Origin: Punica granatum
Taxonomy: Eukaryota > Streptophyta > Magnoliopsida > Myrtales > Lythraceae
NCBI RefSeq assembly: GCF_007655135.1
Contig: NC_045130.1
Span: 31,740,605-31,804,604 of the forward strand
Length of the DNA stretch: 64,000 nt
Reading direction: 5' to 3'
Part shown: piece after piece, positions 1 to 12,424 of the stretch
How positions within the stretch are numbered: the stretch's first letter is position 1
How the letters are laid out: every line of letters begins with the position of its first letter
Made by a program: the position numbers and the translations under genes
The notes under the pieces: generated by a model
Told to the model about the DNA's origin: nothing
Seen by the model: only the letters and a program-made list of their open reading frames with translations
Database searches by the model: none

Positions 1-301
1 TGCAGCTCGGGCTTTGTGTGACGGCGTCAGAGCAGTGCCTTTGTCTGTCCTTGCTGCTGACGATGGAAGCGCAACGTCAAGTGGGGCCAAACAAGAATCG
101 GACGAGCTCGGTGAGGAAGCTGCTTTTATCGCCCAATGCCACAACAGTCCCTTCGTCATCATCAGAGACTAGAGGAGATCGGCAGCTGGGACGGAGCGAC
201 GTTGAGACCGGCATCGGCTCATGGCTTGCAGTGATTGATCTCTCGAGATCGCCGTCGAGGAGTAGCTTCAAAGCGTATAGGAGACTATCAATAGGAGAAG
301 A
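1..301. other. Unassigned GC-richer stretch at window edge
   Basis: This stretch is open in both directions: a 98-residue frame on the plus strand (18-314) and a 96-residue frame on the minus strand (77-367). Its base composition is less AT-rich than the spacer that follows. I recognise no domain in either frame. It could be the end of a gene lying outside the window, or transposon sequence. No function is assigned. Confidence 0.2.
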
Positions 302-603
302 CCTAGGGGTGTAAATGAGTCGAATTGACCCCGAATATAGCAAGCCCAAGCTTGGCTCACTGGTCAACCCTTAGGCTTGAGCTCGAGCCCGGGCTCGTGC
401 AAGCTTAAGTAGTCAAGTTTGAGCTCGGTTCGTTGGCACAGGTGAGGACTCGAGCTCAGCTTGTTTAGGCTTATTTAGATCAATGGTCTGACCTAGAACG
501 GAGAGAGGATAATGGACTCCACTCTTGTTATGTGATGCGGGTGAGCTTTGTATTTATTTTTTGGATGGGCATGGCCCTCATAATATAGACATATATAACT
601 TAT

Positions 604-638
<35 letters not shown>

Positions 639-812
639 CTCGTTTAGGCTGGCGAGCTTCACGAGCCAAATATCATCGAGTTTGGCCCGACTCATTTAAC
701 TGCGAACTCGAGTCGAACCAGGCTCGAGCTTTATAAGAGCGAGCTGAATTCGAGCTTTCATCAAGCTGAGCCTGAACCGTTAGCGAATGTCTCGACTCAT
801 TTACACTTCTAG
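302..812. mobile_element. TIR element (MITE-like), about 510 bp
   Basis: The two ends are inverted repeats. The left end reads CTAGGGGTGTAAATGAGTCG, and the right end is its reverse complement with two mismatches, both in the GG just inside CTAG. The interior is rich in GAGCTCGAG-type words that are themselves partly palindromic, and it contains a TA dinucleotide run (607-634). There is no coding capacity. Repeats that start GGGGTGTAAA and are packed with CGAGCTCGAG words are common in plant genomes. The superfamily is uncertain (a hAT-like MITE is possible), because I could not find a clear target-site duplication. Confidence 0.55.
607..634. repeat. (TA)14 microsatellite
   Basis: About 28 bases of uninterrupted TA inside the TIR element. 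Similar TA runs occur at about 32328-32355, 33141-33162, 33466-33487, 35473-35495 and 60524-60547. Confidence 0.9.
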
Positions 813-1349
813 TCGGGCTCGGGCCTACAAGTAGAATCTTGTCTAGTAAATCTCATGAGGCCCATATCTAAGCTGGCCTATTAGAAGTTAGTGGGCTTAA
901 CTGTAATCCGTGATTAATGAGGGTTCTTGGGCCCGAATAATCTCTCAAGCTAGCGGGCATGGCGTAAATCTCTCTTTGAAAAATCTATCCCAGATTCAAA
1001 GTCAAAAGATCAAAATTCAAAAGATTTTGAAATTAACTCAATGCACCTTGTAAGCAGGTAAAGACAACATTTCAGCAAGAATTAATCTTAGGCTTGGCGT
1101 AAGAGTGTTGTAAAAGTAGTGAAATATAATTACTAAAAAATAAATGTTGATTTCATAATAAATTAAAGTGTTTGGAATGTAACCATTTAAAACCGTTGAA
1201 ATTAAAATAAATGTTTAAAATAGAGAATAAACAAAAATAAGTTTTATAAGAAATTAATAATTTACTAGAGAAAATCACATTTATTGACACTAAAATTAAC
1301 CAAAACCATGATTTGAAATATTTTACCCAAATACTGCTTCTGCTTAAAA
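813..1349. other. AT-rich spacer, nothing recognised
   Basis: Low-complexity plant spacer between the TIR element and the candidate Helitron. No open frame, structural RNA or repeat could be identified by reading it. Confidence 0.5.
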
Positions 1350-2285
1350 TCTATACTATATATAAAAGTATGAGGTGTTTTTTCAATTTTTATTATTCAA
1401 AATATGCCATTGTATTCTCGTGACTTTCTCGTACATTTTCGACTCTTGACTTTTGGTCGCACACTTTCACTATATATACATATAGCTCTTTCTATTCATC
1501 GCTCATTTTTTACATTTCACTCTCTCTCGTTCGTCTCAACCGATTTAGCCATTCACCACAAGTACGTTTTGTCCTATTTTCGTACTGACTTATAGTTTCA
1601 AAAATTTATACATCATATGTTCGTTTAAAACATCCGCTGTCTCATCATGCTCAACATTCTTTGTCTCATTGACATGCTTGGTTCATTGTGATGTAATAGA
1701 TAGAAAATTTCACACATGCCAATATAACTTACAAATAAACCTAATGAACTTTGATGAGAATTTTTTTTCGTAATTGGTAGGAACAAAGAGAATTTTTTTC
1801 AATAATCTAATGCAAAGAACTTTAAATATAATATATAAAATTACGATCTCCTCTACGTTGTTTCTCCAACTTTTCTTCCTAAAATACCCTCATCCCTCAT
1901 TATTTTTTGCCTTTCTATCTTGTAGATTGGTGACTCATGACCTTTCACTAAGTGTCATTTTCAAATTCTGGCCATCATTTATTTACTGTTTTATCTCCAA
2001 ATTAATCCACATTCCACGCACCATGTATTATGTGATTATTGGTTTATAAAATCACGTGTATGAATTAATTGGTGAACAAAAATTAATTTTTTAAAATTAT
2101 TGTTGCTTCTATCAGTGAAAGAAAATTTCAATATGTGAATGTTTAGACTCGCATGTACGCATGGGGTTTTAGTATTGCTTAATCTATTAATTAATTAATA
2201 TATTAATAATTACATATTATTTTGGTTACGATAATCTTTTCTTGAAATCATAATTCTTAAGGTATTGAATATATATTGTCGGTAC

Positions 2286-2316
2286 TGTTCTTTTCTTTTC
2301 TTTTCTTTTCTTTTCG
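2286..2316. repeat. (CTTTT)n microsatellite
   Basis: About six tandem CTTTT units. A shorter run of the same unit is at about 41900-41925. Confidence 0.8.
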
Positions 2317-4125
2317 TGATCGTCCTCCATTAATATGATGAAAATAATTTATTCATAAGACAGGGATATTTCTATTTTCTTTATTATTTTTTATTTTGAT
2401 GATTTAAAATTTAGTGTGTTCATGAAAGATATATTCATGTCACTTTATCGTCTAGAGACATGTCTCTTTGAGAGTTTGCTGAATATCTTTTATGAAATCA
2501 TGAATATGTATATGTATATTGAAGAGGTGTGTCTATACATTTAAGAGAGACGAAGTTTTACAAACTATAACTCTCATTTCGAGAAAACTTTTCTTTACAT
2601 TTTTTGGTATTTTAATTTCAGAAATTCGCCTCCTTCCCTCCCTTAAAAAAATTATGTTCAAGTATTATTAGATTCCATAAACTCTATTCCTACTTCTAAA
2701 TTCCTTCAATAGCATCCAAAGATGTAAAAGTTCATCAAATTTTTCATTTGACTACACATTAGGAAATTTTGCAGTAGTTCATTAAATCTTGGGAGTTGCA
2801 TGTCATCAAACTATTTGCACGAAGATTGGTGATGAGATCTACTTTGAAGTGAACATCTTCCATAACGTTCTCGAACCGGTTTCACTTTGAAAATTCATTT
2901 ATATTTTGTCTATAAGTATTGTTGAGTATGCTTTTTTTATATTTTATGTATTATTCGTTGTATTTCCATGTATAGAAAGAAGACATATTTTATACACCAG
3001 GATCACAAGCATATAATCAATTGGTGACAATATATGCATCATGTGATGCAACATCACTTAAATATTCACTTGCCTTGAAACGTTTGGCAAAGGAGGAAGA
3101 CGAATTTGAAATGCCTGGAATAGTGGAGGACATTTTCACAATTATATAGAGTCTCAAATGTATTCAATTTGTTCAATTTGTTTCTTAGAACAGGTTACTA
3201 ATAAAGGAGAGAGGAAGAGTGGAAGAGAAAAAAATGGGGATAGTGGATAGGTAGTCATTTTTATTAATTTATCTTAATTTTGTGGTTTCTGTTATTTTAA
3301 GTTACATTAAAAGGATAATCTCGGTAAGTAAAAGTGAGAAGAAACAGAAATGTCTCTCTTTATAATAGCACTAGATGTGGGACTGTATTATACACGGTGA
3401 TTAAAGATTAAATAATTGAATTGCAAATTAAAATAATAAAGATATATAGCTAAGAAAATACAAGTCGTAATCAACTTGTTAAACTCAAGAAGCCTTCCGG
3501 CGATATAAATTTTTTAATTCAGATAATTAGTGATATAGTTAAACAAATAAAACAAATAGGATGACTGAACAGTTGAAGATAGGATGAGCGAGGGTGGATG
3601 AGTGGGAGATAGAGAAAGTAGAGTCAGTTGGGTGGTTATTAAAGTAAAATAACCATTTTAACTTTAAATTAAGTGATGTTGTTAATTAAAATTATTTTAT
3701 TAAGGGCATTTTTAGAAAATGAAAGTTAGACCAAACCTTTTCTTCTCACTTGTGTAATAGTTTAAATAAATATAAATATAAATAATAGAATAGATATAGA
3801 TAAAATTTCCCTTTTTTTTATTGACTATGTATTCGAAAGTTCAACAAATATTTAAAAATTTGATAAAATGATTTCCATGATTTTTTAATAAGTAAATATC
3901 TATGGAGAAAGAAATTATACTAGTACAAATTACGCACATTAACTTTTAAGTTTAATAGAATAAAGAGGATTTTGAATTATAAATATAAGATATACTTTTT
4001 GAAAATTGTATGTATCCATATTTACCTTTTGATAATATCTAATCAAAATATGGCATGTACATTTTCTTTTTGGAATTTTATTTTAATTATTATTTTAATA
4101 TTTATTATTAAATACATTTACTTAA

Positions 4126-4444
4126 GGGCAAATTACAAAAAAAACCCAAATTTTGTAAAAAGTCTCAGTTTTGTCTTAAATTTTGTTTTGTAATAAAAAA
4201 AAACCATAAGTTTTCTAAAATATCTCAAAAATGACCTCCGTTATAACTTCCGTCAATTTTTGCTGCTGATGGTGGGTCCCTTTAACAGTTCACGTAGGTC
4301 ACACGTAGGCAAAAATTGACGGAAGTTATAACGGATGTTATTTTTTAGACATTTTAAAAAACTTATGGTTTTTTCTGTTACAAAACAAAATTTAGGACAA
4401 AACTGAGACATTTTACAAAATTTGGGTTTTTTTGTAATTTACCC
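4126..4444 (+). mobile_element. 319-bp fold-back MULE-type MITE, copy 1
   Basis: Almost the whole element is one hairpin. The left arm (4126-4263) and right arm (4309-4444) are near-perfect reverse complements around a 45-nt loop (4264-4308). The ends are GGGCAAATTAC and GTAATTTACCC. It is flanked by a perfect 9-bp target-site duplication, TTTACTTAA (4117-4125 and 4445-4453). A 9-bp duplication is the hallmark of Mutator-like transposons, so this is best called a non-coding MULE-derived MITE. A second copy of equal length is at 51724-52042 with its loop in the opposite orientation. Its transcript would fold into a long duplex and could feed small RNAs (inference). Confidence 0.85.
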
Positions 4445-4829
4445 TTTACTTAATGGTGTGATAAATTACTATTATTGTTGTTGTTGTAATTGTTGTTGTT
4501 ATTGTTATTATAATATTTATTTATGTATTTCTTTTGCAAGGGTAACTTTCCAATTACATTGACTTTTTTTTAGTTTTTAGTAAATGTAATTATGTTTTAT
4601 TAAAAAAGATTTTTATATATTGATTTAAATAGTTGGTTAAGTAATTTCATATTTATTAATTTGATGCAATACAATTACTATCCAGTAAAATAATTCGTAA
4701 TATTAGATATAATATTAATTTTCTTATAAAATTTAAATTATATATATTCTTAACATTTTAGTAGTATGTGTTATAACATGATAAAATAACTCTTCATGTA
4801 CAACGCATGCGTATATCTATTAGTACTAG

Positions 4830-7290
4830 TAAAAGGCACTTATGTAACCACCTGTCACTTGGGGAAGAAATATTCCTATCACACTTTCAAATGAATTCTT
4901 ATTCAATAGATTGAAAATATGTTATGATTTCTGAAAAAAAAAACTGAAAGACTTTCCACTTGTTGCTCTTATCCTATAAATTTTAATGTACGTATTATCC
5001 ATAAGAATTTTCTCAGTAAAATCTTTGCAAATTCTACCTCAATAAATTTGTCAAAATTGTTTGTATTAATATTATTTAGTTGGGATGTCTAAACACGTGG
5101 CCGTTTCAACCCTGCATTTTGACATCACGTGAAATTTTGAAATAATCATGATTAAGCTTCTGCAAAGGATAGTTTTAATAATCTTAAATTTGATAGCCAT
5201 GATCATCTTTCGCAATAAGACTAACACTCGGTACATATCACATATATAGATTATGACCAGCTGCTTTAAGACATCAGAGAAGCTGACACTGCTCACATTT
5301 CTCATCCAAATGGATTCTAATTATAACAATAATTCATTTTCCTTAAGAACTAATTAATTTTAACAATAATAGCAAGAATTCATCTATCTTCCGAAATATT
5401 GGGAACATCGCGAACCAGAAAACTTTGGTCATTGACTCATCATGAATCATGAAGGGGGTGTACAGTCCTTTCATTGTTTCGATCCTCCCCGTATATTGAG
5501 TCATGGACGCCAACTTACTCTCAAGTCAATTTTCAGGTGAAGAAAATTTGGCTTTTGCTTCTAGGAGAGAGCCATGCTGCTCGTTTATTCACGAACCCGA
5601 TGCCACGTATTCAACGCATTTTATTTGATGGTAAAATAGCAATTTTACTATAAAAAATTTCTTTTTGGCATGCGAGATGATCTTAGTGATAAGGAAGAAT
5701 TAATAAGATTTCTATTATTAATAACTTTTACAATGATTATACGTGTGAATATGAGCACCCCTTCCCTTTGCGATCCATATTGTTATTTTCTTACATCATA
5801 TGTCAAAATATGATCACCGAAAAATCTCTCAATACCAAAAACACTTGGGAGATGAATAGTAAAATCATTTAAAATAACAAAAAATTGATTTTCCTATCAA
5901 GATATACGAGTCGAAATTTTCACTTTTTTTTGCCATGAATTTTTCACTTAAGTCAGATGCAGAGATCCCGTTGAGAATATGGCTGAATTCGTGCTACTTC
6001 TTTTGAGCTCCCTTATAACAAATAGCTCTCAGGTGTGTGTTGCCACTACTAGTTTATGATGATTTATCCTTAAAAAAGAAATAGAATGCAAAAAAAAAAA
6101 AGGAAAAAAGAAAAAGAAAAAACTTGGGCTAGCGAAGGAGAGAATAGAATAAGAAAGAGGAGGAAAATGGGCCGCACGAAGGGGAGAGAGAAAGCGCGTG
6201 GAGACAGCGACGGAAGTGGGGGCCCTCACAACCACTCATTTGTCTCTCCCGCCACCGGGCGTTTTGGCAGTTAATCCTCCGCTCCAACTTCCCGCCCCAA
6301 TCCCTGGGTCCCACTCCCCCCCCCAAACTTTCCCTTTATTTCATTGGGACCCCCTGATTTGTTTCCCCCCATCGGACTTGCCGCATTGCTCTTTGGCCCC
6401 ATCTCAATTATCGTTATGCCATCGGACCACGTATTTTTTGGACACTATAACATTAGTGCCCTCAAATAAAACATGCCTTTTAGAGCTTTCTCTCGGTAAC
6501 ACAGTAATTAACTTAAAACTCGAACATTAACTGACTGCATCTTGATTTGAAATTATGAAAGTTAAAACTCAACTAGAAATTAGCGCAATAAAATTCTTAT
6601 TCATGTTATTGCTCGGTTCATAGGAAAATATGTTTATCAATGTTTAGGACTGCATTCACTACTACGATGAAAATGACCTTTACAAATAGAAAATCATGTC
6701 GTTCTTAACTTTTATGGTCCCGTTTCACTTGTATTACTTTTAGAAGCAATAGTACATCTACTTGCGAAGCTCCATACGGTAAGGTTTCCAGTGGCAAATT
6801 TTAGCCTTATATACCATTATTCTAACTTTAAAAAAGTTATGGACACAAAATTCTTGTTTAGTACATCTAAAAACCAATTGTATTGTAGTGTATATATGTT
6901 GCGAGCTAGAAATGCTGATGAACTCCATTAGCGAATAGATCATGAATTTTGAAGATTTGACCATCTATCAGTTTGGACTTTGTGTTGTTGAAAGAGACGT
7001 AATTAAACATGTAATGCATCAGGTCAAACTTACACGACCTGACTTTGCCAAGTATGCTACCGCCAAATCACATCAGCAAACACGCCGATCATTTCATATC
7101 GTTCGAGTTCGATCGATAGAAGGGATAGTTCTCTCGGGGAGGTATTTCCAAATTAGGGGAGTACCAATTTGCAATTTCACCAAACATTAAGGGGCATAAG
7201 GAGAGTCCCGATTTGCAATTTCATCAAACTCGAGGGGCATGGGACTGCAAGTTATCCAGAAGGAATTAAGCCAAAAACAAAACATGAGGA
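4830..7290. other. Intergenic spacer with a GC-richer island
   Basis: Mostly AT-rich spacer. Between about 6090 and 6420 composition changes: a purine-rich GA stretch on the plus strand is followed by a C-rich stretch with a nine-C run near 6317. Short overlapping frames occur on both strands, but none shows a recognisable protein. It may be a promoter or CpG-rich remnant of an unannotated gene, and no product can be supported. Confidence 0.4.
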
Positions 7291-7347
7291 GAAACAGAAT
7301 GCAGCTTGGGGGGGTTGGTTGGTGAGAGGTTAGAGAGAGAAAGGAGG

Positions 7348-7381
<34 letters not shown>

Positions 7382-8724
7382 AAGGGGGCAAAGGAAAAAA
7401 CAGGGAAGAGAGAGAAAGACGAGGAGCGAAGAACTCAGTTGAGGGAAATCATAAAGAAACAAAAATAGGGAAGAAGAGAGCGGAGGAAGTCTCCCTGAGA
7501 GAGAGACCGACAACACCAACAAGAAGATGGTCGACGAGAAGGTCCTCTGAGATCATCACCCCATCCCTGTCAAAAGGGCAGTCTTAGGAAAAAAAAAATT
7601 CCACCACACCCCCCCAATAAAATCTTTTCTTCGATTTTTTTTGGTTCGTAATCTCTGTCAATTTTTTTTTTCTTTGCTGCCTTTTTCGGGGTCTCGATCT
7701 CCTCCCACCAAGAATTGATCTGCATTAGCTTGTTCGCTCTGCCTGCCTATCATTGTCACGCCCTTCGTGTAATTTCAGCTGGAGGAAGAGAAAAGGTACG
7801 ATTTTTAACTCCGGGGATTTGTATGTGTTTTCATTTTCCCAAAGAATAAAATGTTGTGTTGGTTGCATTTTTATGTTTCAAGTTTTCTTTCGATTTTGTC
7901 GAATCTCATGTTATATGGAAATGGGAAATGTCTGATGAGTTTTCATGAAAACACAGCTTCTTGATGTGCTTGCTTGTTCGGCAAGGAAGATAAGAAGCTG
8001 GAATTTTCCATGAAATCAGAAAATGTTTTCTTTTTTGGGGGAATATCAGAAAACTGTTTTAGATCAATCAAATCGGAAAAGAAAAAAATTGTATAGAGCT
8101 GCTCTGCAAGATGGGGAACGAAACAGGTTACGAAATGCATTCTGAGTTCTTTTTTTTTTTTCGAATTATATGTTTTTTCTTCCGTATCCGTAGAAATGCT
8201 GTACACAACATTTTTTAACCAGAAGCAGCCCCGCGTATGATTCTCTTCGTGTTACTATACAACCCTTCTGCTTTTTTCTCTTGGGATTGCTTGCGTTGAG
8301 GGTATTCTGTTTTCCCTCCTTTTTGTGAAGGTGATGCTTTACACTGATAAGTCGCTTTTTTCCCTTCTCTTCTATTCCCTTCTGCAGATTCTGAGGTCGA
8401 AATTGGAATTTTGGATGCTAAAGACTCTTAAGAGTTAGAGACGAATAAAAAAAAAAGATGAGGGACCCTGATATGATCCTCAAGCGTCCGCCTCCTTGTT
8501 CTTACCTCTTTTTGTAGCATAAAATAGTTTTGGGTTTTTTTCAAGCAGTTGCTGAGTCGAGGCTGGTTTCGCTTCATATGACGGTGGGACTGTAAGTATT
8601 GGATTTTGGGTGTGGATATCGGAAGAAGGTCTTCCTAGAAGGAAAGAAAGAGGGATACTTTCCAGAGAAAGCTGGCGATATTGGATAGCGCCATCTCTCA
8701 CTGCGGCATCTCATCGAACAAGCG
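7291..8724 (+). promoter_or_regulatory. Promoter/5' leader of the MRH1-like gene
   Basis: This region holds an AG run of 14 units (7351-7378), a common core-promoter or leader feature in plants. It then has a pyrimidine-rich leader with a plausible 5'-UTR intron: donor GGTACG at 7795-7800 and acceptor TTCTGCAG ending at 8387. The predicted mature leader contains short upstream frames: an 8-codon frame at 8414-8437, a 20-codon frame at 8458-8517 (19 residues, rich in Pro and Leu) and a 6-codon frame at about 8577. The transcription start is not identifiable from sequence alone. Confidence 0.45.
8458..8517 (+). other. Upstream ORF, 19 residues
   Basis: ATG at 8458 and TAG at 8515-8517, about 210 bases before the main start. 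With two other short upstream frames it would be expected to lower translation of the receptor-like protein. Whether the peptide is conserved cannot be judged here. Confidence 0.35.
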
Positions 8725-11700
8725 ATGGGGGTTAGATGGAACCCGTTAGGATTCCGTCTCCCAGTTTATCTCGTTCTGGTCATTCTTATCTCTCAAATCC
8801 AGTGCTATTGGACAGTTAATCCTGAAGGTAAAATCATCAACCCGACATTTTTCACTGAAACGTGTGTAGTTCGGTATTGAATATGACATCTTGTTTCCTG
8901 AAAATAATACCAATCATGTAGCCAGAACTCATTAATGATTTTTAATGAGTTTGGAGATATGTTTTACGATGTCACTCTTGGTGGTTCGGGATGCAGGGTT
9001 AGCATTGTTGGAATTCAAGGCAGGTATTTATTCAGATCCATACGACGTTCTTGCAAATTGGGATCCCAATCACGACGATCCGTGCAGATGGTCAGGTGTA
9101 TGGTGCAACAATGGCGAAGTTCATATCTTGTAGGTTTCTGTTACTCTGTTTTTCCCCTCATCCGATTTCCTTGCAAAAGATTTCTTCAGGGTTGCGTCTT
9201 TTACCGTTTCTTGCTATCGGAATTCCAATTTTCTCTTTAGCTTATTCACCGGGTGTATTAATTTCTCATTTTGTTCGTAATTGTTTCTTTCAGGGACTTG
9301 TCTGGACTTTCCCTCAAAGGAATAATATCCCCGGGGCTGGGGAAATTAAGTCAGCTGAGATCTCTGTAAGTTTACAACAGTTCTAATCGTGTTATGAACT
9401 TATCAACTATAGTCTGATGATGTTCTTCTTCGGTCACATTTATCTATGAACACGAATTTGCGACTTTCCTTTGCTGTTATGCACTTAACAGGTTACTTGG
9501 TAAGAACCGCTTCTTTGACAATATCCCTAAAGAGATTGGTAACCTCACTGAACTCGAAGTGTTGGATTTGAGGGACAACAACTTAAGCGGAACAATCCCA
9601 GCAGAATTAGGCGGGTTACTTTCCTTGAAGTGCCTGTGAGTTACAAAAGAAAAATCTACACTTTATTCTCGGATAAACTCTCTTGGGCTTTATGATTGTC
9701 GTGCGTAAACTTTCATTCCTCCAACAGGTTGCTTGAAGGAAGCATCCCAATCAAGCTCGATGGGCTGAGCCTTCCCTCTGAGTGGCAGTTTGATGAGCAT
9801 CTCACGCCAAGGTCTTCCACTAAAGCGGGAGGCATAAATAGAAAGTTCGGACACTGGTAAGATAATCAAAACATTTTCCTATCAATTTGTTGCTCGAAGT
9901 ATTCGGCTTGCCAAGTCTTCTGCTAGATTCTCGTTTCATTTTTTGTCTCTCCGCATTTCGTTTTGTTCTTTTAATCCACATTTTGTGCAGCATTTGGCAG
10001 AGCAGGTTGAGACAGCAGAAACGGGCAGAAGCATCGACCTCCGAAGCAAGTAGCTGCGAGAATATTGCCGGTGAGTAGGAAAAATGTACAATACGAACTG
10101 TTAGGGAAATTGTCTCTTTAATTATAACTTAACTTGCCCTTCCTATTCTTGTCCTAGTGGACTCATCGGAGTCACGAGTGGCTCAAAATCTTCAGAGCGA
10201 GACCAACGTCAATGTCTTGCGCCGAAAGTTACTTGAAGATTCCAGCAATCTCGAAGCGCCTCCGGCAAGTGTGGGATCCACGGAGGTCTCAAGCGTTCTC
10301 GTGACAAGGAGTAGTGGTGCCTTCCCGGCAGTTCCCAGTGGGAACAAGGCACATTCGCCTAGTCCATCACCTCCATTGGGTCCTTCTCCCCCACATAAAA
10401 ATAACAACCACGCTGATTCAGTGAACCAGCACCATGCGCAGCACCAACCGCAAAGCAACTCATGGAAGTATATTGCAATCATTACGCCGAGCATTGCCTT
10501 CTTGTGCCTTATCGCATTGGGCATATGCTTCATGTGCCAGAGAAAGGGCGCCAAAACGATTGCTCCATGGAAGACTGGGATTAGTGGGCAGCTACAGAAA
10601 GCATTCGTTACAGGTGATTCTACAGTCAATGATAACAATTTTCTGAATACCATCTTCCTAAAAAGTATATTAAGCATGGTTCAAACACCACGACTGGCGT
10701 GGAAGTTTGGCTAGCCATAAGTAGATCGATATCGGAATAGTACCGAATAGACATCAACCAAATAAACAAACCAGTATAAGGAGTTGCCAGGAGCCCACTA
10801 GAACCTTTGCCAATACAGTGTCAGCCGACGATTCTCCTATAAGCTTAACTAAGGCCTAGCATGGGTAATCTCAAGATCGTACTGTCATATACGGATTGCT
10901 CTGCTTCGGTTGAGTGGGCTTTATCAGTTTCGAATTGGTGGATACTTGTCTTCCAGAATTTTCGTTTTGTAATGTTGCTGAGTGGATTGTTTTGGTAAAC
11001 TTAGTTCTGAGAACTAAATAAGACTTGTTCAACAAAAAACTGCAGGGGTTCCGAAACTGAACCGACCTGAGCTAGAGACTGCCTGCGAGGACTTCAGCAA
11101 CATTATTAGCACACTGGACGGAAGCATTGTGTACAAGGGAACTTTGTCGAGTGGAGTCGAAATCGCAGTTACCTCCACTTCTGTATCTTCCCTCAAGGAC
11201 TGGGGCCCGAATGTCGAGAAAGCTTACAGGAAAAGGGTCAGTTATTTTCTCTACTTCTCTACAGTATATGTATGATATTCGATAATATTCGCTTCATTCC
11301 ATGAGCACTTGACTTTATGTAGATCGACATGCTTTCACGAGTGAACCACAAGAATTTTGTCAATCTAATCGGATACTGCGAGGAGGATGAGCCATTCACA
11401 AGAATGATGGTGTTCGAGTATGCTCCGAATGGGACCCTCTTTGAGCATCTCCATAGTACGAGTTATTTCTTCACCTTTCCAAACTGTAACTGTATCAATG
11501 ATGGTGGGAAGGTGTGCTTTTATATTTCAGGATCTTACTTGCTCCGCGTTCTGTTTTTCAGTCAAAGAAGCTGAACACTTGGACTGGAACGCGAGGGTTA
11601 GGATCATAATGGGAATAGCTTACTGCCTTCAGTACATGCACCACGAGATAAACCCACCCGTGGCCCACAGCAGCATTAACTCAACCGCGATATTCTTAAC

Positions 11701-12424
11701 CGATGATTACGCAGCCAAGGTTCGCAAACATTCGTATTTGTCAAATCTTTGTGCTTCACTTCATATAATTTCATCTCATAGGAATGTTTTGTTTTTCTTG
11801 CCGGTGTTTACCGTTCTGTTTGCGTGCTACCAGGTTGCAGAGGTGAATATCTGGTCAGGTGCTTCATCGAAGTCACATGGCAGCGAAGATGATAAATCAG
11901 ATAAATCAGATAAGTCGGATAAATCAGATAAAGGGGGGTTGCCACCAGTCACTGATCCTGAGACGAATGTCTATGATTTCGGGGTGCTTTTGCTCGAAAT
12001 CATCTCTGGCAAGCTCCCCTACTCAGAAGAACAGGGTGCTCTAGTCGATTTGGTAACTAAGTCGCTTTTCTGAATTTCTGCATTATTGATATATATAAAC
12101 GGCTGTTGGTTATAATACTACAGTTTACTGATATGTATAATGAGATTTCATGGACTTTGGCAGGCGGCAGAACATTTGAATGGCAAGCGGAGCCTTACAT
12201 ACCTAATCGACCCAAGCCTCAAGTCCTTTAAGAACAACGAGCTCGACCTCATCTGTGAGGTTATTCAGGACTGCATCAAACCGGAACCGAGACACAGGCC
12301 AACCATGAAGGAAGTTACTTCAAAGCTGAGGGAGGTGATCGCGATCTCACCTGATCAGGCAACCCCAAGGCTCTCTCCCCTCTGGTGGGCAGAACTCGAG
12401 ATCTTATCCGTGGAAGCAACCTAA
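8725..12424 (+). CDS. LRR receptor-like pseudokinase, MRH1/MDIS family
   Basis: Twelve coding exons: 8725-8827, 8997-9129, 9294-9365, 9492-9635, 9728-9856, 9991-10070, 10158-10613, 11046-11236, 11323-11455, 11562-11719, 11834-12052 and 12164-12424. All have GT-AG borders and matching phases, giving 692 residues. Several LRR-encoding exons split a leucine codon as CT|G or TT|G. The order is signal peptide (about 1-28), LRR N-cap ending CRWSGVWC, about four LRRs, a Ser/Pro/His-rich stalk, one membrane span (about 325-346) and a kinase-like domain (about 375-690). The kinase is degenerate: the ATP lysine site reads EIAVTS, HRD is replaced by AHSSIN, and no DFG is present. It is therefore probably a signalling scaffold rather than an enzyme. 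The sequence closely resembles the Arabidopsis MRH1/MALE DISCOVERER group (root hair growth, pollen-tube guidance). The specific orthologue is not assigned. The start at 8725 gives the signal peptide. Confidence 0.93.
11891..11934 (+). repeat. Coding 9-bp repeat (Asp-Lys-Ser)n
   Basis: Five near-identical 9-bp units of the type GATAAATCA lie in exon 11 and encode [14 protein letters not shown]. They lie in the kinase-like domain just after the position where an active kinase has DFG and the activation loop. The unit length is a multiple of three, so gain or loss of units keeps the frame. It is likely length-polymorphic. Confidence 0.85.

Larger units (their letters stand above)
1350..4829 (+). 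mobile_element. Candidate non-autonomous Helitron
   Basis: The left end starts TCTATACTATATATAAAAG directly after an A, which is typical of plant Helitron 5' ends. The right end has the perfect palindrome ACGCATGCGT (4803-4812), then 13 bases, then CTAG followed by T. That is the order of a Helitron 3' end: hairpin, 10-13 nt, CTRR, inserted between A and T. The 3.5-kb interior is AT-rich without a recognisable Rep/helicase frame, so it would be non-autonomous. A MULE-type MITE (4126-4444) sits inside it near the 3' end. Pairing of these two ends is inference. An alternative 3' end (CTAG at about 3370-3373) is not followed by T and has no clear hairpin. Confidence 0.45.

Noticed and set aside
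3355..3380. Alternative 3' end for the first Helitron (GCACTAG)
   Set aside because: It is followed by A rather than T and lacks a clear hairpin, and the end at 4829 fits better.
10192..10677. 161-codon minus-strand frame
   Set aside because: It is the shadow of exon 7 of the LRR pseudokinase gene.
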